Source: an uncultured Lachnospiraceae bacterium
Lineage (GTDB): Bacteria > Bacillota > Clostridia > Lachnospirales > Lachnospiraceae
Assembly (NCBI GenBank): GCA_910589265.1
Contig: CAJUTQ010000003.1
Coordinates: 4,190 to 68,189 of the forward strand
DNA: 64,000 bases
Direction of reading: 5' to 3'
Under the pieces are notes generated by a model. That model ran no database searches. It was not told the origin of the DNA and worked only from the letters and a program-made list of their open reading frames with translations. Of this stretch, positions 43,388-53,090 are shown in pieces. The first letter of the stretch is position 1; the number at the start of each line of letters is the position of its first letter. Both the position numbers and the translations under genes were made by a program.

Positions 43388-44719
43388 TTATGTCCTTAAG
43401 GTGGAAAGTATGTTCAAAAGCTGTTCTTTTTCATTTAATTGAGGATTTTCTAATACATGATTCAATAATTCTTCTAAAATATTCCCCATCTCTTTTCCTT
43501 CTGGCACCCCTGCCTCTATTAGGTCTTTACCAGAGATAGCTAATGTTTTTCTAGAAATACAGTCTTTATTGTTGATTATGTCCTCATATATATCTTGCAA
43601 TCTATCTACATAGAGAAGTTTTTCTTTTTGTACACTTTGTCCTTTTGCTAATATATCCCCCCTCTTTATAGAAAAGAGAAATGGAAATATATCTTCTCCT
43701 ATTTTATAAATTCCTTTTCGTACTTCCTTTTTTATTAGTTCTGGACAATAATTATGCCAGCGTACTAATCTAGAAACTTTGTTAATTGACTCATTATCAT
43801 ATCGAAGACGTCTCATAACTTGGGATGTTATTTTTTCTCCTAACTCTTCATAATTATGAAAGTGGACGATACCGTCTTTATCCATTGTTTTGGACAAAGG
43901 CTTTCCAATATGGCAAAAAAACATGGCAAGACGCTCTATCTTATTATTTGGCACATAGCATAGGCTCTTTATCGTATACTCCCCAACAGTATATAAATGA
44001 TAAGGATGACTTTGCCTTGTATCCATCATAGCGTCAAATTCTGGAAGGAATACGTTTGTCATTCCCATCCTGTAAGCATCTTCTATTTTTTCAGGGTGAG
44101 GGGATAAAAGAAGTTTTTGAAGTTCTGTTGAAATTCTCTCCATACTTATTTTATTTAAGTCCCCTGCATACTGACCGATTGCCTTCTTTGTGTCCTTTTG
44201 AATTTCATAGCCAAACTGTCCACTAAAACGCACTGCTCTCATCATTCTCAAAGCATCTTCTTTAAATCTCTGGACAGGATTTCCAACACAGCAAATGAAA
44301 CCATTTTTCATGTCCTTCTGTCCGCCAAACAAATCAATGAGACCCGTTCTGTCGTTATATGCCATAGCATTCATTGTAAAGTCTCTTCTCTTTAAGTCCT
44401 CTTCTAAACTTGAAGTAAAGATCACATCTTTTGGACGTCTGTTATCTTCATACTCTCCATCTATTCGAAAGGTTGTCACCTCGAATCCTTCTTTTCCAAA
44501 AAGTACAGTTATTGTTCCATGTTTAATTCCTGTATCCACCGTCCTTTTAAAAAGAGCTTTAACTTGATCTGGCTTTGCTGATGTGGCAATATCCCAGTCT
44601 TTTGGCTTCTTTCCCAAAATAGAGTCTCTAACACATCCCCCTACGATATATGCTTCATATCCTGACTCAAACAATATATGGATTATTTTTTTTACTTTAT
44701 GTGGTATTTCTATTTTCAT
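43388..44719 (-). CDS. cca: CCA-adding tRNA nucleotidyltransferase
   Basis: A 443-residue class II enzyme that builds or repairs the 3' CCA of tRNAs; needed here because the visible tRNA genes do not encode CCA. Motifs: GGCVRDSILGKKPKDWDIAT (about 22-41, with the DxD metal site), RRDFTMNAMAYN, and ALRMMRAVRFSGQFGY. C-terminal HD-like neck (MFFCHIGKP). It follows ackA by only 2 bases. Confidence 0.94.
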   Translation of the reverse strand: MKIEIPHKVKKIIHILFESGYEAYIVGGCVRDSILGKKPKDWDIATSAKPDQVKALFKRTVDTGIKHGTITVLFGKEGFEVTTFRIDGEYEDNRRPKDVIFTSSLEEDLKRRDFTMNAMAYNDRTGLIDLFGGQKDMKNGFICCVGNPVQRFKEDALRMMRAVRFSGQFGYEIQKDTKKAIGQYAGDLNKISMERISTELQKLLLSPHPEKIEDAYRMGMTNVFLPEFDAMMDTRQSHPYHLYTVGEYTIKSLCYVPNNKIERLAMFFCHIGKPLSKTMDKDGIVHFHNYEELGEKITSQVMRRLRYDNESINKVSRLVRWHNYCPELIKKEVRKGIYKIGEDIFPFLFSIKRGDILAKGQSVQKEKLLYVDRLQDIYEDIINNKDCISRKTLAISGKDLIEAGVPEGKEMGNILEELLNHVLENPQLNEKEQLLNILSTLRT

Positions 44720-44721
44720 AT

Positions 44722-45915
44722 TTATTTTATTAATTTAGCAGTCTCTCTGGCAATGGCTAGTTCTTCATTCGTAGGAACTACCATTATTGTAACTTTAGAA
44801 TCATCTTTTGAAATAATGGCTTCCTCACCATTTACATTATTTTTTTCCAAGTCAATGGATGCCCCTAAAAAGCCAACATACTGACAAATGTCTTCTCTAA
44901 TTTTGCTGTTATTCTCTCCTACACTAGCAGTAAATATAAGAACATCTAGCCCATTCATTGCAGCCGTATATGCTCCAATATATTTTGCTACCCTGTATGT
45001 ATAGGCTTCCAAAGCTTTTCTTGCCAGCTCATTGCCTCTTTCTCTTGCCTGTGATAAGTCTTTAAAGTCACTGGATAATTTCGATAAGCCTAAAACACCT
45101 GATTTTTTATTTAAAATTTCCAACACAACACTTTGAGATACTCTTTCTTTTTCTGCAATAAAACTAATAACGGTTGGATCAATGTCACCAGAACGAGTTC
45201 CCATTATCAAACCTTCCAGAGGAGTAATCCCCATACTTGTATCTACAGATTTTCCATTCATAACTGCCGAAATACTTGCTCCATTTCCCAGATGGCATAC
45301 AATGATTTTTAAGTCTTCTCTATGTTTTTCCAATATTTTGGCCCCTCTTTTTGAGACATAATCATGACTCGTTCCATGAAATCCATACCGCCTTACTTTA
45401 TGTTTTTCATAATATTCATAGGGAAGCCCATATAAATATGCCTTTGTAGGCATTGTTTGATGAAATGCTGTATCAAAAACTCCTACCATAGGGATATTAG
45501 GCATTATTTCCTTACAGGAATTAATGCCTACCATATTGGCAGGGTTATGAAGGGGCGCTAAATCATTACAATCTTCAATATCCATAAGGACATGATCTGA
45601 GAGAAGAACAGAATTAGAAAATTTTTCTCCTCCGTGGACAATTCGATGTCCAACTGCATGGATTTCATCTAAGCTGCTAATAACACCCACATCTTTATCT
45701 AGTAATTTTTTAATAACCATTTTTATTGCCACTGTATGATTTGGCATATCTATAGAGGTTACTATTTTGTCTTTACCAATTGGCTCATGGGTAATAGAAC
45801 TGCCTTCTGTCCCCACTCTTTCACATTGACCTTTTACTAAAACTTTTTCACTATCACTGTTAATCAGTTGATATTTCAAAGATGAGCTTCCACAATTAAT
45901 AACTAAAATATTCAT
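44722..45915 (-). CDS. ackA: acetate kinase
   Basis: A 397-residue ASKHA kinase, full length, converting acetyl phosphate and ADP to acetate and ATP. Motifs NCGSSSLKYQLI at the N-terminus, GFHGTSHDYVS, HLGNGASISAV and FTASVGENNSKIRE are intact. Substrate-level phosphorylation from acetyl phosphate fits an anaerobe. The phosphotransacetylase gene is not adjacent; instead it sits between proS and cca. Confidence 0.96.
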   Translation of the reverse strand: MNILVINCGSSSLKYQLINSDSEKVLVKGQCERVGTEGSSITHEPIGKDKIVTSIDMPNHTVAIKMVIKKLLDKDVGVISSLDEIHAVGHRIVHGGEKFSNSVLLSDHVLMDIEDCNDLAPLHNPANMVGINSCKEIMPNIPMVGVFDTAFHQTMPTKAYLYGLPYEYYEKHKVRRYGFHGTSHDYVSKRGAKILEKHREDLKIIVCHLGNGASISAVMNGKSVDTSMGITPLEGLIMGTRSGDIDPTVISFIAEKERVSQSVVLEILNKKSGVLGLSKLSSDFKDLSQARERGNELARKALEAYTYRVAKYIGAYTAAMNGLDVLIFTASVGENNSKIREDICQYVGFLGASIDLEKNNVNGEEAIISKDDSKVTIMVVPTNEELAIARETAKLIK

Positions 45916-45960
45916 TTCAGCATAAAATCCCCTTTCCTCAATGCTTTTGTATAAAGCATA

Positions 45961-47394
45961 CTAATATGCTTTTCCCCAATATACTAATGCTTTTGCTGGT
46001 TTATTGCAGCAAATACAGTGATCTGATATTTTTTCTTGCCAAAGAGGCATACATCTGGAGGTAGCAGTCGTCTCCTCTTTAATTATCGTTTCACAGTCTT
46101 GTCCCCCACACCACATTGCCTTTACAAACCCCTGTCTGTTTTCTATATAATCTTTAAATTCTTCGAAAGTAACAGCTGTAAATGTATGCTGTTCCATATG
46201 GCTTCTTGCCCGTTGAAGCATATCCTGCTGTATTTTTTCTAGAATTTCTTTTACTTTTATATTTATTTCATCTATAGATACATTTATTTTTTCCCTTGTA
46301 TCCCTTCTTACAATAACAGCTTGACCAGCCTCTATATCTTTAGGCCCTATCTCTATACGAATAGGGATGCCTCTCATTTCCTGCTCGCTAAACTTCCATC
46401 CAGGACTTTTGTCTGTATCGTCTATTTTCACCCGAAATTCCCCAAGGTTTTTCTTTATCTCCTCTGCCTTTTCCAAAACTCCATCTTTTTTCTGTTGGAT
46501 AGGAATGATCATCGCCTGTGTAGGCGCTACCTTAGGAGGAAGCATGAGCCCACTGTTATCCCCATGTACCATAATAATAGCCCCTATTAATCGGGTAGTC
46601 ATTCCCCAAGAAGTCTGATGAACATATTTTAATGTATTATCTTTATCTGTATATTGAATATTAAATGCTTTTGCAAATCCATCCCCAAAATTATGGCTGG
46701 TGCCTGACTGAAGCGCCTTTCCATCATGCATTAATGCCTCAATAGTATAGGTCTCCTCAGCGCCAGAAAATTTTTCTTTCTCTGACTTTTTTCCTTTTAT
46801 CACTGGTATAGCCAGCACTTGTTCACAAAAATCTGCATATATATTTAACATCTGGATGGTTCTTTCCTCTGCCTCTTTCGATGTAGCATGGGCTGTATGT
46901 CCCTCTTGCCATAAAAATTCTCTGGAACGAAGAAATGGCCTTGTTGTCTTTTCCCAACGTACTACAGAACACCATTGGTTATATAATTTGGGCAAATCTC
47001 TGTACGATTGAATTTCATTTGCATAAAAATCACAAAATAGGGTTTCTGATGTAGGTCTAACGCACATTCTTTCTTGCAAAGGCTCCATTCCTCCATGAGT
47101 TACCCAAGCTACCTCAGGAGCAAAACCTTCTACGTGATCTTTCTCTTTTTGCAGCAGACTTTCTGGAATGAACATAGGCATATATACATTTTCTATACCC
47201 GTTTCTTTAAATCGCTCATCTAACTGCCTCTGTATCCGTTCCCATATAGCATATCCTGCTGGTTTTATAACCATACAACCTTTTATACTAGAATAATCAA
47301 TTAATTCCGCTTTTTTTACCACATCTGTATACCATTGTGCAAAGTCTTCCTCCATAGGAGTTATCGCCTCTACTAGTTTTTTCTCCTTCGCCAT
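45961..47394 (-). CDS. proS: prolyl-tRNA synthetase (type 3, archaeal/eukaryote-like)
   Basis: About 477 residues. Class II motifs are present: motif 2 TTRPFLRSREFLWQEGHTAH and motif 3 near TRLIGAIIMVHGDNSGL. There is no insertion editing domain, and the C-terminal extension carries Cys pairs (GGQDCETI, SRCMPL, CICCNKP) of the type 3 enzyme, ending in a conserved Tyr. Start at 47394 (MAKEKKLVEA) with GGAG 8 bases upstream; the longer ATG at 47439 lacks a site. Expression is controlled by the T-box leader upstream. Confidence 0.94.
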   Translation of the reverse strand: MAKEKKLVEAITPMEEDFAQWYTDVVKKAELIDYSSIKGCMVIKPAGYAIWERIQRQLDERFKETGIENVYMPMFIPESLLQKEKDHVEGFAPEVAWVTHGGMEPLQERMCVRPTSETLFCDFYANEIQSYRDLPKLYNQWCSVVRWEKTTRPFLRSREFLWQEGHTAHATSKEAEERTIQMLNIYADFCEQVLAIPVIKGKKSEKEKFSGAEETYTIEALMHDGKALQSGTSHNFGDGFAKAFNIQYTDKDNTLKYVHQTSWGMTTRLIGAIIMVHGDNSGLMLPPKVAPTQAMIIPIQQKKDGVLEKAEEIKKNLGEFRVKIDDTDKSPGWKFSEQEMRGIPIRIEIGPKDIEAGQAVIVRRDTREKINVSIDEINIKVKEILEKIQQDMLQRARSHMEQHTFTAVTFEEFKDYIENRQGFVKAMWCGGQDCETIIKEETTATSRCMPLWQEKISDHCICCNKPAKALVYWGKAY

Positions 47395-47465
47395 CGTCTC
47401 TTCTCCTTTATAATTTACAATGAAAGTGGACATCTTCACAAGGGATTAGGTAACATAAATATTAG

Positions 47466-47700
47466 ATTATAAAAAAATCTTTCCGTCCCAAAGGGACCGA
47501 AAGATTCGGCAATACCACCCTAATTCCTATAGTTCAGCTCTCTTCGTTTTTGTTAACGCCAAAATTACGTCCCCATTTAGGAAGCTCCAAGGCTGGTTCC
47601 AGATCACTCCAGCAAAAACTCTCACCAACGTTTTCTCTCTGTTCCTGTCCCTATCTGTACTATTCCTCTTCATCGCCTATTTATTTATTCCCATTATTAC
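47466..47700 (-). promoter_or_regulatory. T-box riboswitch (proline) of proS
   Basis: The minus-strand leader contains the stem I start GAAGAGGAATAGTACAGA (about 47655-47672), a specifier in CTGGAACCAGCC whose CCA codon (47594-47596) reads proline, and the conserved T-box AGGGTGGTA (47513-47521). It is followed by a terminator stem AATCTTTCGGTCCC/GGGACGGAAAGATT (47476-47506) and a T-run. Uncharged tRNA-Pro should stabilise the antiterminator and allow proS expression. The leader and promoter occupy most of the 47395-47830 gap; 47740-47830 shows nothing. Confidence 0.92.
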
Positions 47701-47708
47701 ATAAGTCA

Positions 47709-47737
47709 ATCATATTGTAAAATAGGTTATTTGTCAA
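47709..47737 (-). promoter_or_regulatory. promoter of the proS T-box leader
   Basis: On the minus strand a perfect TTGACA (47732-47737) and TATGAT (47709-47714) with a 17-base spacer, ending just upstream of the T-box leader. Confidence 0.75.
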
Positions 47738-47830
47738 GATGAACTCTAGTACCTCATTTTTCAACTAATTTTAAAGTATACGCTGCCTTTAAAACTATTA
47801 TTTATAAATTACAATAAAACAAAAAACTTC

Positions 47831-48886
47831 CTAATTTAATTCCATAATTAATTCATAGATAATTATTAAAGACAAAGGACCCAAAATAATTCCACTTAAT
47901 CCAAATAATTTTATTCCAATATATATTGTCATTATTATAATAATCGGATAAATACCCAATTTCTTTCCAATTAATTTTGGTTCCAAAAACTCTCTGCTTA
48001 ATGCACAGACAATATATAAAATTAAAATACTCAATGCCTCTCCTATATTTCCTTGAAGAACTGTAAAAACTGCCCATGGTACAAGGACAATTCCCGTTCC
48101 AATAAAAGGAAGAGAATCTAAAATACCTACAATAACTCCCAAAAGCAATGCATAAGGACTTCCTATAAAGAAAAGTCCTAAACTACATATCAAACTAATG
48201 ATAAACATAATAAGAAGCTGAGCTTTTAAATAAGCTGTTCCCATAGAACCAATACGAGAGGATATTTTCCATATTTTTTCATAAATAGGATATTGTCTGC
48301 ATTTCTCCATAATATCTTCATAATCCTTGACCAAAAGCACAATAGAAATAATTGTAACAATAAATACACCAAAAAACTCTACAGTATTTTTTAAATAGGA
48401 AACAGAAGAATTCATAATTTTAGGAAAGAAATTAACTTGAACATGGTTGGCAAAAATCTGTATATTTTCCAGAGCTATTTCCTCAAGCTCCTTGGCATTT
48501 ACGCCAAATGTATCTTCCATGTAATTACAGCAGCCTGTGAGCATATTACTTAATTGTTGTTCATACTCATCCAAATCCATGACAAAATTGCTCAGCTGTC
48601 CACATAATTTTGCACAGAATAACCATAAAATGAAAAGAAGGCCCCCACCTACTAATATAAGACATATTCCTGCAAGCAATGCTCTGTTGAGTTTTGTTTT
48701 TTTATAAAGCATTTGGATAAGAGGATGGATGGCTAATGTAACCAAACCTGCCATTAAAAAAGGAATAATAAGAGGCACAATATACTTCATAATAAAGTAA
48801 ACGCCGCTTATAATCCCTAGGATTTTCAACCATTTCTTGCTGACTGCCTTCTCCTTCCTCAATATGCCTTCTCCTTTCTGCCTCAT
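47831..48886 (-). CDS. AI-2E/YtvI-family membrane permease
   Basis: A 351-residue protein with about eight membrane helices and the family segment GILDSLPFIGTGIVLVPWAV near 255, followed by LEPKLIGKKLGI. In Firmicutes this group includes the sporulation protein YtvI and AI-2 exporter-like carriers; sodium-proton exchange has also been reported for the superfamily. Substrate unknown. A TTG at 48862 with GGAG 8 bases upstream is an alternative start. Confidence 0.8.
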   Translation of the reverse strand: MRQKGEGILRKEKAVSKKWLKILGIISGVYFIMKYIVPLIIPFLMAGLVTLAIHPLIQMLYKKTKLNRALLAGICLILVGGGLLFILWLFCAKLCGQLSNFVMDLDEYEQQLSNMLTGCCNYMEDTFGVNAKELEEIALENIQIFANHVQVNFFPKIMNSSVSYLKNTVEFFGVFIVTIISIVLLVKDYEDIMEKCRQYPIYEKIWKISSRIGSMGTAYLKAQLLIMFIISLICSLGLFFIGSPYALLLGVIVGILDSLPFIGTGIVLVPWAVFTVLQGNIGEALSILILYIVCALSREFLEPKLIGKKLGIYPIIIIMTIYIGIKLFGLSGIILGPLSLIIIYELIMELN

Positions 48887-48960
48887 ACTATTTCACAAAA
48901 ACAGTATTTGTATTTCTCTTTTAACTTATACTTTATATAAATAGGAAAATACATATATAG

Positions 48961-49629
48961 CTATAGAAATTGCTGGAAAATTTTTAGAGAAGGACTTATT
49001 TGAAATTCCATTTTTTCTTTTGTTTTTGGATGTAAGAAACACAGTTTATATGCACACAAAGCAACTGTTTTTTCCTCTGTATCATTTCCATATTTTCTGT
49101 CCCCAATTAAAGGCGCCCCTCTATGGGCTAATTGGACTCTTATTTGATGGTGTCTTCCTGTTATAAGATGTATATCAAGAAGATATCTTCCTTGCTCTTC
49201 TCCAACAATTTTACATAATAATTCTCCTTTCTTTGCATTTCCAACAGAAGCGTTTGTTATATAAGATCGATTACTTCGTCCATCCTTTACAATATAATCT
49301 ATTAATGAATATTCATATGCAAACTCTTTACATCCCTTTGGAATTGTTTTTGTAACCCCATAATAATATTTACCTATTGTCTTATTCCCTAATTGTCTGC
49401 TTAATTCTTTGCTACTATAAGGAGTCTTTCCAAATACCATTAATCCTTCAACAACTTGATCTAATCGATGGATCAGACCGATATAAGGCTCACTTTTCTT
49501 TCCCTTTTCACATATTATATTTTTTAGCTCACTCACCATATCAGGAACTCCTGGCTCTTTTGTCTGTACAGGCATTCCTGGAGGTTTTCTGCATACAATA
49601 ATATCCTTATCTTCAAATAATATTTTCAT
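48961..49629 (-). CDS. RluA-family pseudouridine synthase
   Basis: A 222-residue RNA pseudouridine synthase without an S4 domain. Catalytic Asp is in GLIHRLDQVVEGLMVF (about 53-68; the usual Thr/Ser-Gly after HRLD is replaced by VVEG); later ITGRHHQIRVQLAHRGAPLI and GDRKYG are standard. Target base (rRNA or tRNA) not predictable. Overlaps the response regulator stop by 4 bases (ATGA). Confidence 0.88.
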   Translation of the reverse strand: MKILFEDKDIIVCRKPPGMPVQTKEPGVPDMVSELKNIICEKGKKSEPYIGLIHRLDQVVEGLMVFGKTPYSSKELSRQLGNKTIGKYYYGVTKTIPKGCKEFAYEYSLIDYIVKDGRSNRSYITNASVGNAKKGELLCKIVGEEQGRYLLDIHLITGRHHQIRVQLAHRGAPLIGDRKYGNDTEEKTVALCAYKLCFLHPKTKEKMEFQISPSLKIFQQFL

Positions 49630-50315
49630 AATTTAAATCGATATCCTACCCCCCATATTGTTTCTATATACTGGGGTTTCGCAGTACTTTCCTCAATCTT
49701 TTCCCTAATTTTTTTAATATGTACAGTTACAGTGGCAATATCTCCTATGGATTCCATATCCCATATTTCCCTAAACAATTCCTCCTTTGTATATACTTTG
49801 TTAGGGTTTTCCATTAAAAAAGCAAGAAGATCAAATTCCTTTGTTGTAAATACTTTCTCCTCTTCCCCTAAATAAACTCTCCGAGCAGTTCTGTCTATTT
49901 TCAGATCTCTAATTTCTATTATTTCATTTTCTTTGCCACTGCTGCCTATCAGTCTTTCATATCTTGCCATGTGGGCCTTTACCCTTGCAACTAGTTCGCT
50001 AGGACTAAAAGGCTTTGTAATATAGTCATCAGCCCCCAAGCCAAGTCCTCTAATTTTGTCTATATCATCTTTCTTAGCTGATACTAAAATAATGGGAGTA
50101 TTTTTCTCGGCTCTAATCTGTTTACATATTTCAAATCCATCGGTCTTAGGCAGCATTAAATCTAAAATAAATAAGTCAAACTTTTCACTAAGCGCCCTTT
50201 CTAAACCTCTGTCTCCCTCATTTTCTGTCTCTACCTCAAAACCGCTTAATTCTAGATAGTCTTTTTCCAAATCTGCAATGCTTACCTCATCTTCGATGAT
50301 TAATATTTTACTCAT
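49626..50315 (-). CDS. OmpR-family response regulator
   Basis: A 229-residue regulator: receiver with EDEVSIADLEKDY and phospho-acceptor Asp in LFILDLMLPKTDG, Lys in YITKPFSPSEL, and winged helix ending TIWGVGYRFKL. Start at 50315 (MSKILIIEDE) with GGAGG about 9 bases upstream; overlaps the kinase stop by 8 bases. Followed by the pseudouridine synthase in the same transcript. Confidence 0.9.
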   Translation of the reverse strand: MSKILIIEDEVSIADLEKDYLELSGFEVETENEGDRGLERALSEKFDLFILDLMLPKTDGFEICKQIRAEKNTPIILVSAKKDDIDKIRGLGLGADDYITKPFSPSELVARVKAHMARYERLIGSSGKENEIIEIRDLKIDRTARRVYLGEEEKVFTTKEFDLLAFLMENPNKVYTKEELFREIWDMESIGDIATVTVHIKKIREKIEESTAKPQYIETIWGVGYRFKL

Positions 50316-51789
50316 CAACAATAACCTCCTCAAATTTTCTTAGTTCAAACAAGATAGATGTACTGACTCCTTCCTGGCTGGCTGCCCAGATTCTTCCCCC
50401 ATGATCCTCAATAATCTTTCTTACAATAAACAAGCCAATGCCGCTCCCTCCCTGCTTTGAATTTCTGGAAGCATCTGTACGATAAAAACGGTCGAAAATG
50501 TTAGGCAAATCTTTAGAAGCAATACCTCTTCCATTATCTGAAATTTCCACCTGTATAAAATCTCCTGCATCATCTACAATAATATGAATGCTTCCATGAT
50601 CATGGTCAATATATTTTACCGAATTACTTATAATATTGTTGATGACCCTTTTTAGCCTGTCCACATCTGCTATGACAATAACGTCATCTTTCAAATGATT
50701 ACTATATTGAAGCTGAATGTTTTTTGAATCCAGCTCTACACTAATCTCTTCCACACAGTCGTCAAAATAATCGGAAACCCTTACTTTATTGTAATTGTAT
50801 GGAATTCGGTTGTTGTCAAAGCTAGAGTATACTGTCAGCTCATTAACAAGTCTGTCCATGTCATTGGCCTTATTGTAAATAGTACGAATATATTTTGCCT
50901 GCTTTTCTGGTGTATTCGCCACACCGTCCATAATCCCTTCCACATAACCCTTAATTGCAGTAATAGGAGTTTTCAAATCATGTGAAATATTGCTAATAAG
51001 AATATGGTGTTCATCATCATACTGGTTTTTAAGCTCCTCTGATTCTTTCAACCTCCGTCTCATGTCTTCAAAATTAGCGCACAAATGTCCGATTTCATCA
51101 TCGCTTTCTGATTGCAGTGCAAAGTCCAAATCTCCTTCTTTAATTTTCTTTGCAGCTTCGCTTAATTTCTTTATTGGCCCTGCAATCTCCTTGTAATTCC
51201 ACCATGTTAAAGAAATACTTGTCATAAGAAGAATGATGACAATCACAATGAAAGCCTCCCTTACCATACTTTGTACTTGAGATGAAATATCATAAATTCT
51301 TGTGACAATGTAGGCGCTTCCCTCTGTGTTATCTGGATATAAAAAATCTATTTGTTTTAAAAAGGCATTAGCATCTTTAAAATAAGTTCCTGTTATTTGT
51401 AAATTGCCGTATTCTGGTAATTCATCATAAATTCCCTCTGTGCCAGAAGCCTTTCCACTATATACTATTTCCCCTCCCTTACACACAATTAAATAAGAAT
51501 ATTTATAAGATAAAGCTTCGTTTACTTTATCCAAATAGGCAATGTCCTCCATGACTCTTGTGTCCTCTTCCAATTTTTCTTTTAAAGAATCATAAATTTC
51601 TAAGGTAAGACGTCCAATATCTTGCGCAGACCTTTCCCCGTCAACATCCTCACTCCCATTGAGGCCATACATGTCTTCAATACTTCCAACCTGAAAAGCC
51701 CGTATTCCCCATAAAGCAAAGATTGTAACAATTATAGGGAGAAATACTGTTGCCAGAAAAGTTACTACAAATCTCTCTCTTAATTTCAT
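50308..51789 (-). CDS. sensor histidine kinase with HAMP domain
   Basis: A 493-residue membrane kinase: helix 1 about 10-29, an extracytoplasmic sensor domain to about 180, helix 2 about 181-203, HAMP (YKEIAGPIKKLSEAAKKIKE), phospho-acceptor box ISNISHDLKTPITAIKGYVE, ATPase N box VINNIISNSVKYID and GGSGIGLFIVRKI. First gene of a kinase-regulator order, the reverse of the pair at 2.7 kb. Signal unknown. Confidence 0.9.
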   Translation of the reverse strand: MKLRERFVVTFLATVFLPIIVTIFALWGIRAFQVGSIEDMYGLNGSEDVDGERSAQDIGRLTLEIYDSLKEKLEEDTRVMEDIAYLDKVNEALSYKYSYLIVCKGGEIVYSGKASGTEGIYDELPEYGNLQITGTYFKDANAFLKQIDFLYPDNTEGSAYIVTRIYDISSQVQSMVREAFIVIVIILLMTSISLTWWNYKEIAGPIKKLSEAAKKIKEGDLDFALQSESDDEIGHLCANFEDMRRRLKESEELKNQYDDEHHILISNISHDLKTPITAIKGYVEGIMDGVANTPEKQAKYIRTIYNKANDMDRLVNELTVYSSFDNNRIPYNYNKVRVSDYFDDCVEEISVELDSKNIQLQYSNHLKDDVIVIADVDRLKRVINNIISNSVKYIDHDHGSIHIIVDDAGDFIQVEISDNGRGIASKDLPNIFDRFYRTDASRNSKQGGSGIGLFIVRKIIEDHGGRIWAASQEGVSTSILFELRKFEEVIVDE

Positions 51790-51932
51790 TTTTTCTCCAA
51801 TTTGCCCTGTTTTTTTTTGTGAATATTTATTTTATTCTTTCAATTATAACATAATTTAAAAATGTTTCCTCTCAAAAAAGAATAAACAGAATAAATTTTT
51901 TATGAATTTGTAGAAAATGTCCATTTTTTTAC

Positions 51933-51960
51933 TTGACAATCCATTTTTTTGTGATATACT
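51933..51960 (+). promoter_or_regulatory. promoter of perR-rubrerythrin
   Basis: Perfect TTGACA (51933-51938) and TATACT (51955-51960) with a 16-base spacer. The transcript starts about 30 bases before the perR ATG. Nearby AT-rich repeats (CCATTTTTTT occurs at 51921 and 51941) might be part of a PerR operator, though no perfect PerR box is seen. Confidence 0.75.
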
Positions 51961-51996
51961 AAAAACAGTTACTATTACTGATTTGGAGGAATAATA

Positions 51997-52419
51997 ATGC
52001 AGATCGCAAATCTAAAACATAGTAAACAGCGGGACGCTATTTTAGAATTTCTCATGACCAGAAAAGACCATCCTACTGCTGATACTGTGTACCAGAATGT
52101 ACGAGAGCAATTTCCGAATATCAGCCTTGGTACTGTTTACCGCAATCTCACGCTGCTTGCAGAAATTGGTCAAATACAGAAAATTGCCATTGGCAATGGA
52201 GCTGATCATTTTGACGCCTGCACAGATCCCCACTATCACTTCATATGTATTGACTGTGGTTCTGTCCAGGATTTACCTGTGGAAGAAATTGATTTTAAGG
52301 ACAAGATTATTTCCAGTGGTTTTGACGGTTCTATTACAGGACATATTACTTATTTTTATGGTCACTGCGGGGAATGCGAAAGAAGGCGGAAATCTTTAAA
52401 AAAAAGCAGTTTACACTAA
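51997..52419 (+). CDS. perR: Fur/PerR family peroxide-type repressor
   Basis: A 140-residue metalloregulator with N-terminal winged helix (LKHSKQRDAILEFLM, ISLGTVYRNLTLLAEIGQIQ) and metal sites in DPHYHFICIDCG and HCGECERR, the zinc cysteines of the PerR/Fur group. Cotranscription with rubrerythrin 45 bases downstream supports PerR (peroxide sensing) over Fur or Zur. AGGA ribosome site upstream. Confidence 0.88.
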   Translation: MQIANLKHSKQRDAILEFLMTRKDHPTADTVYQNVREQFPNISLGTVYRNLTLLAEIGQIQKIAIGNGADHFDACTDPHYHFICIDCGSVQDLPVEEIDFKDKIISSGFDGSITGHITYFYGHCGECERRRKSLKKSSLH

Positions 52420-52464
52420 CTAACATTTTAATCTAAGAAAATTAAGAAAAGGAGAGATTTAATA

Positions 52465-53004
52465 ATGAAATTTGTATGTCAAGTATGCGGATATGTTTTT
52501 GAAGGAGAGGCAGCACCAGAAAAATGTCCTCAATGCGGTGCTCCAGCTGGTAAATTCAGTGCTCAGACTGGTGGTTTAGAATGGGCTGCAGAGCATGTTA
52601 TTGGAGTTGCTCAAGGAGCAAGCGAAGACATTATGGCAGATTTAAGAGCTAATTTTAACGGAGAATGTACAGAAGTTGGTATGTATCTTGCTATGTCAAG
52701 AGTAGCTCATAGAGAAGGATATCCTGAAATTGGACTTTATTGGGAAAAAGCTGCTTTTGAAGAAGCAGAACATGCAGCAAAATTTGCTGAATTATTAGGA
52801 GAAGTTGTTACAGATAGCACAAAGAAAAACCTTGAAATGAGAGTAGAGGCTGAAAATGGAGCTACAGCTGGTAAATTTGATTTAGCAAAACGTGCAAAAG
52901 CTGCTAATCTTGATGCTATCCATGATACTGTACATGAAATGGCTCGTGATGAGGCTAGACATGGAAAAGCTTTCAAAGGTTTATTAGATAGATATTTTGG
53001 TTAA
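52465..53004 (+). CDS. rbr: reverse rubrerythrin
   Basis: A 179-residue peroxide-reducing enzyme. The rubredoxin-type iron site is at the N-terminus (Cys5, Cys8, Cys21, Cys24) and the diiron helical domain follows (GECTEVGMYLAMSRVAHREG, EEAEHAAKFAELLG, ARDEARHGKAFKG), the reversed domain order of clostridial revRbr. GGAGAG ribosome site. Codon choice is strongly biased, as for highly expressed genes. Confidence 0.94.
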   Translation: MKFVCQVCGYVFEGEAAPEKCPQCGAPAGKFSAQTGGLEWAAEHVIGVAQGASEDIMADLRANFNGECTEVGMYLAMSRVAHREGYPEIGLYWEKAAFEEAEHAAKFAELLGEVVTDSTKKNLEMRVEAENGATAGKFDLAKRAKAANLDAIHDTVHEMARDEARHGKAFKGLLDRYFG

Positions 53005-53031
53005 TCAAAAAACCATAGAAAAAGATTTGCA

Positions 53032-53068
53032 GAGGAATAAGCAAATAATTGCTTATTCCTCTTTTTTT
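53032..53068 (+). terminator. terminator after rubrerythrin
   Basis: Perfect 13-base arms GAGGAATAAGCAA (53032-53044) and TTGCTTATTCCTC (53049-53061) with a 4-base loop, then seven Ts. The convergent ABC-F gene ends 23 bases further on. Confidence 0.92.
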
Positions 53069-53090
53069 AATTATCTATAGTATCATTTAT

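Noticed and set aside
47471..47506. Stand-alone terminator downstream of the AI-2E-type gene
   Set aside because: It is the terminator stem of the proS T-box leader, as shown by the adjoining AGGGTGGTA and specifier.
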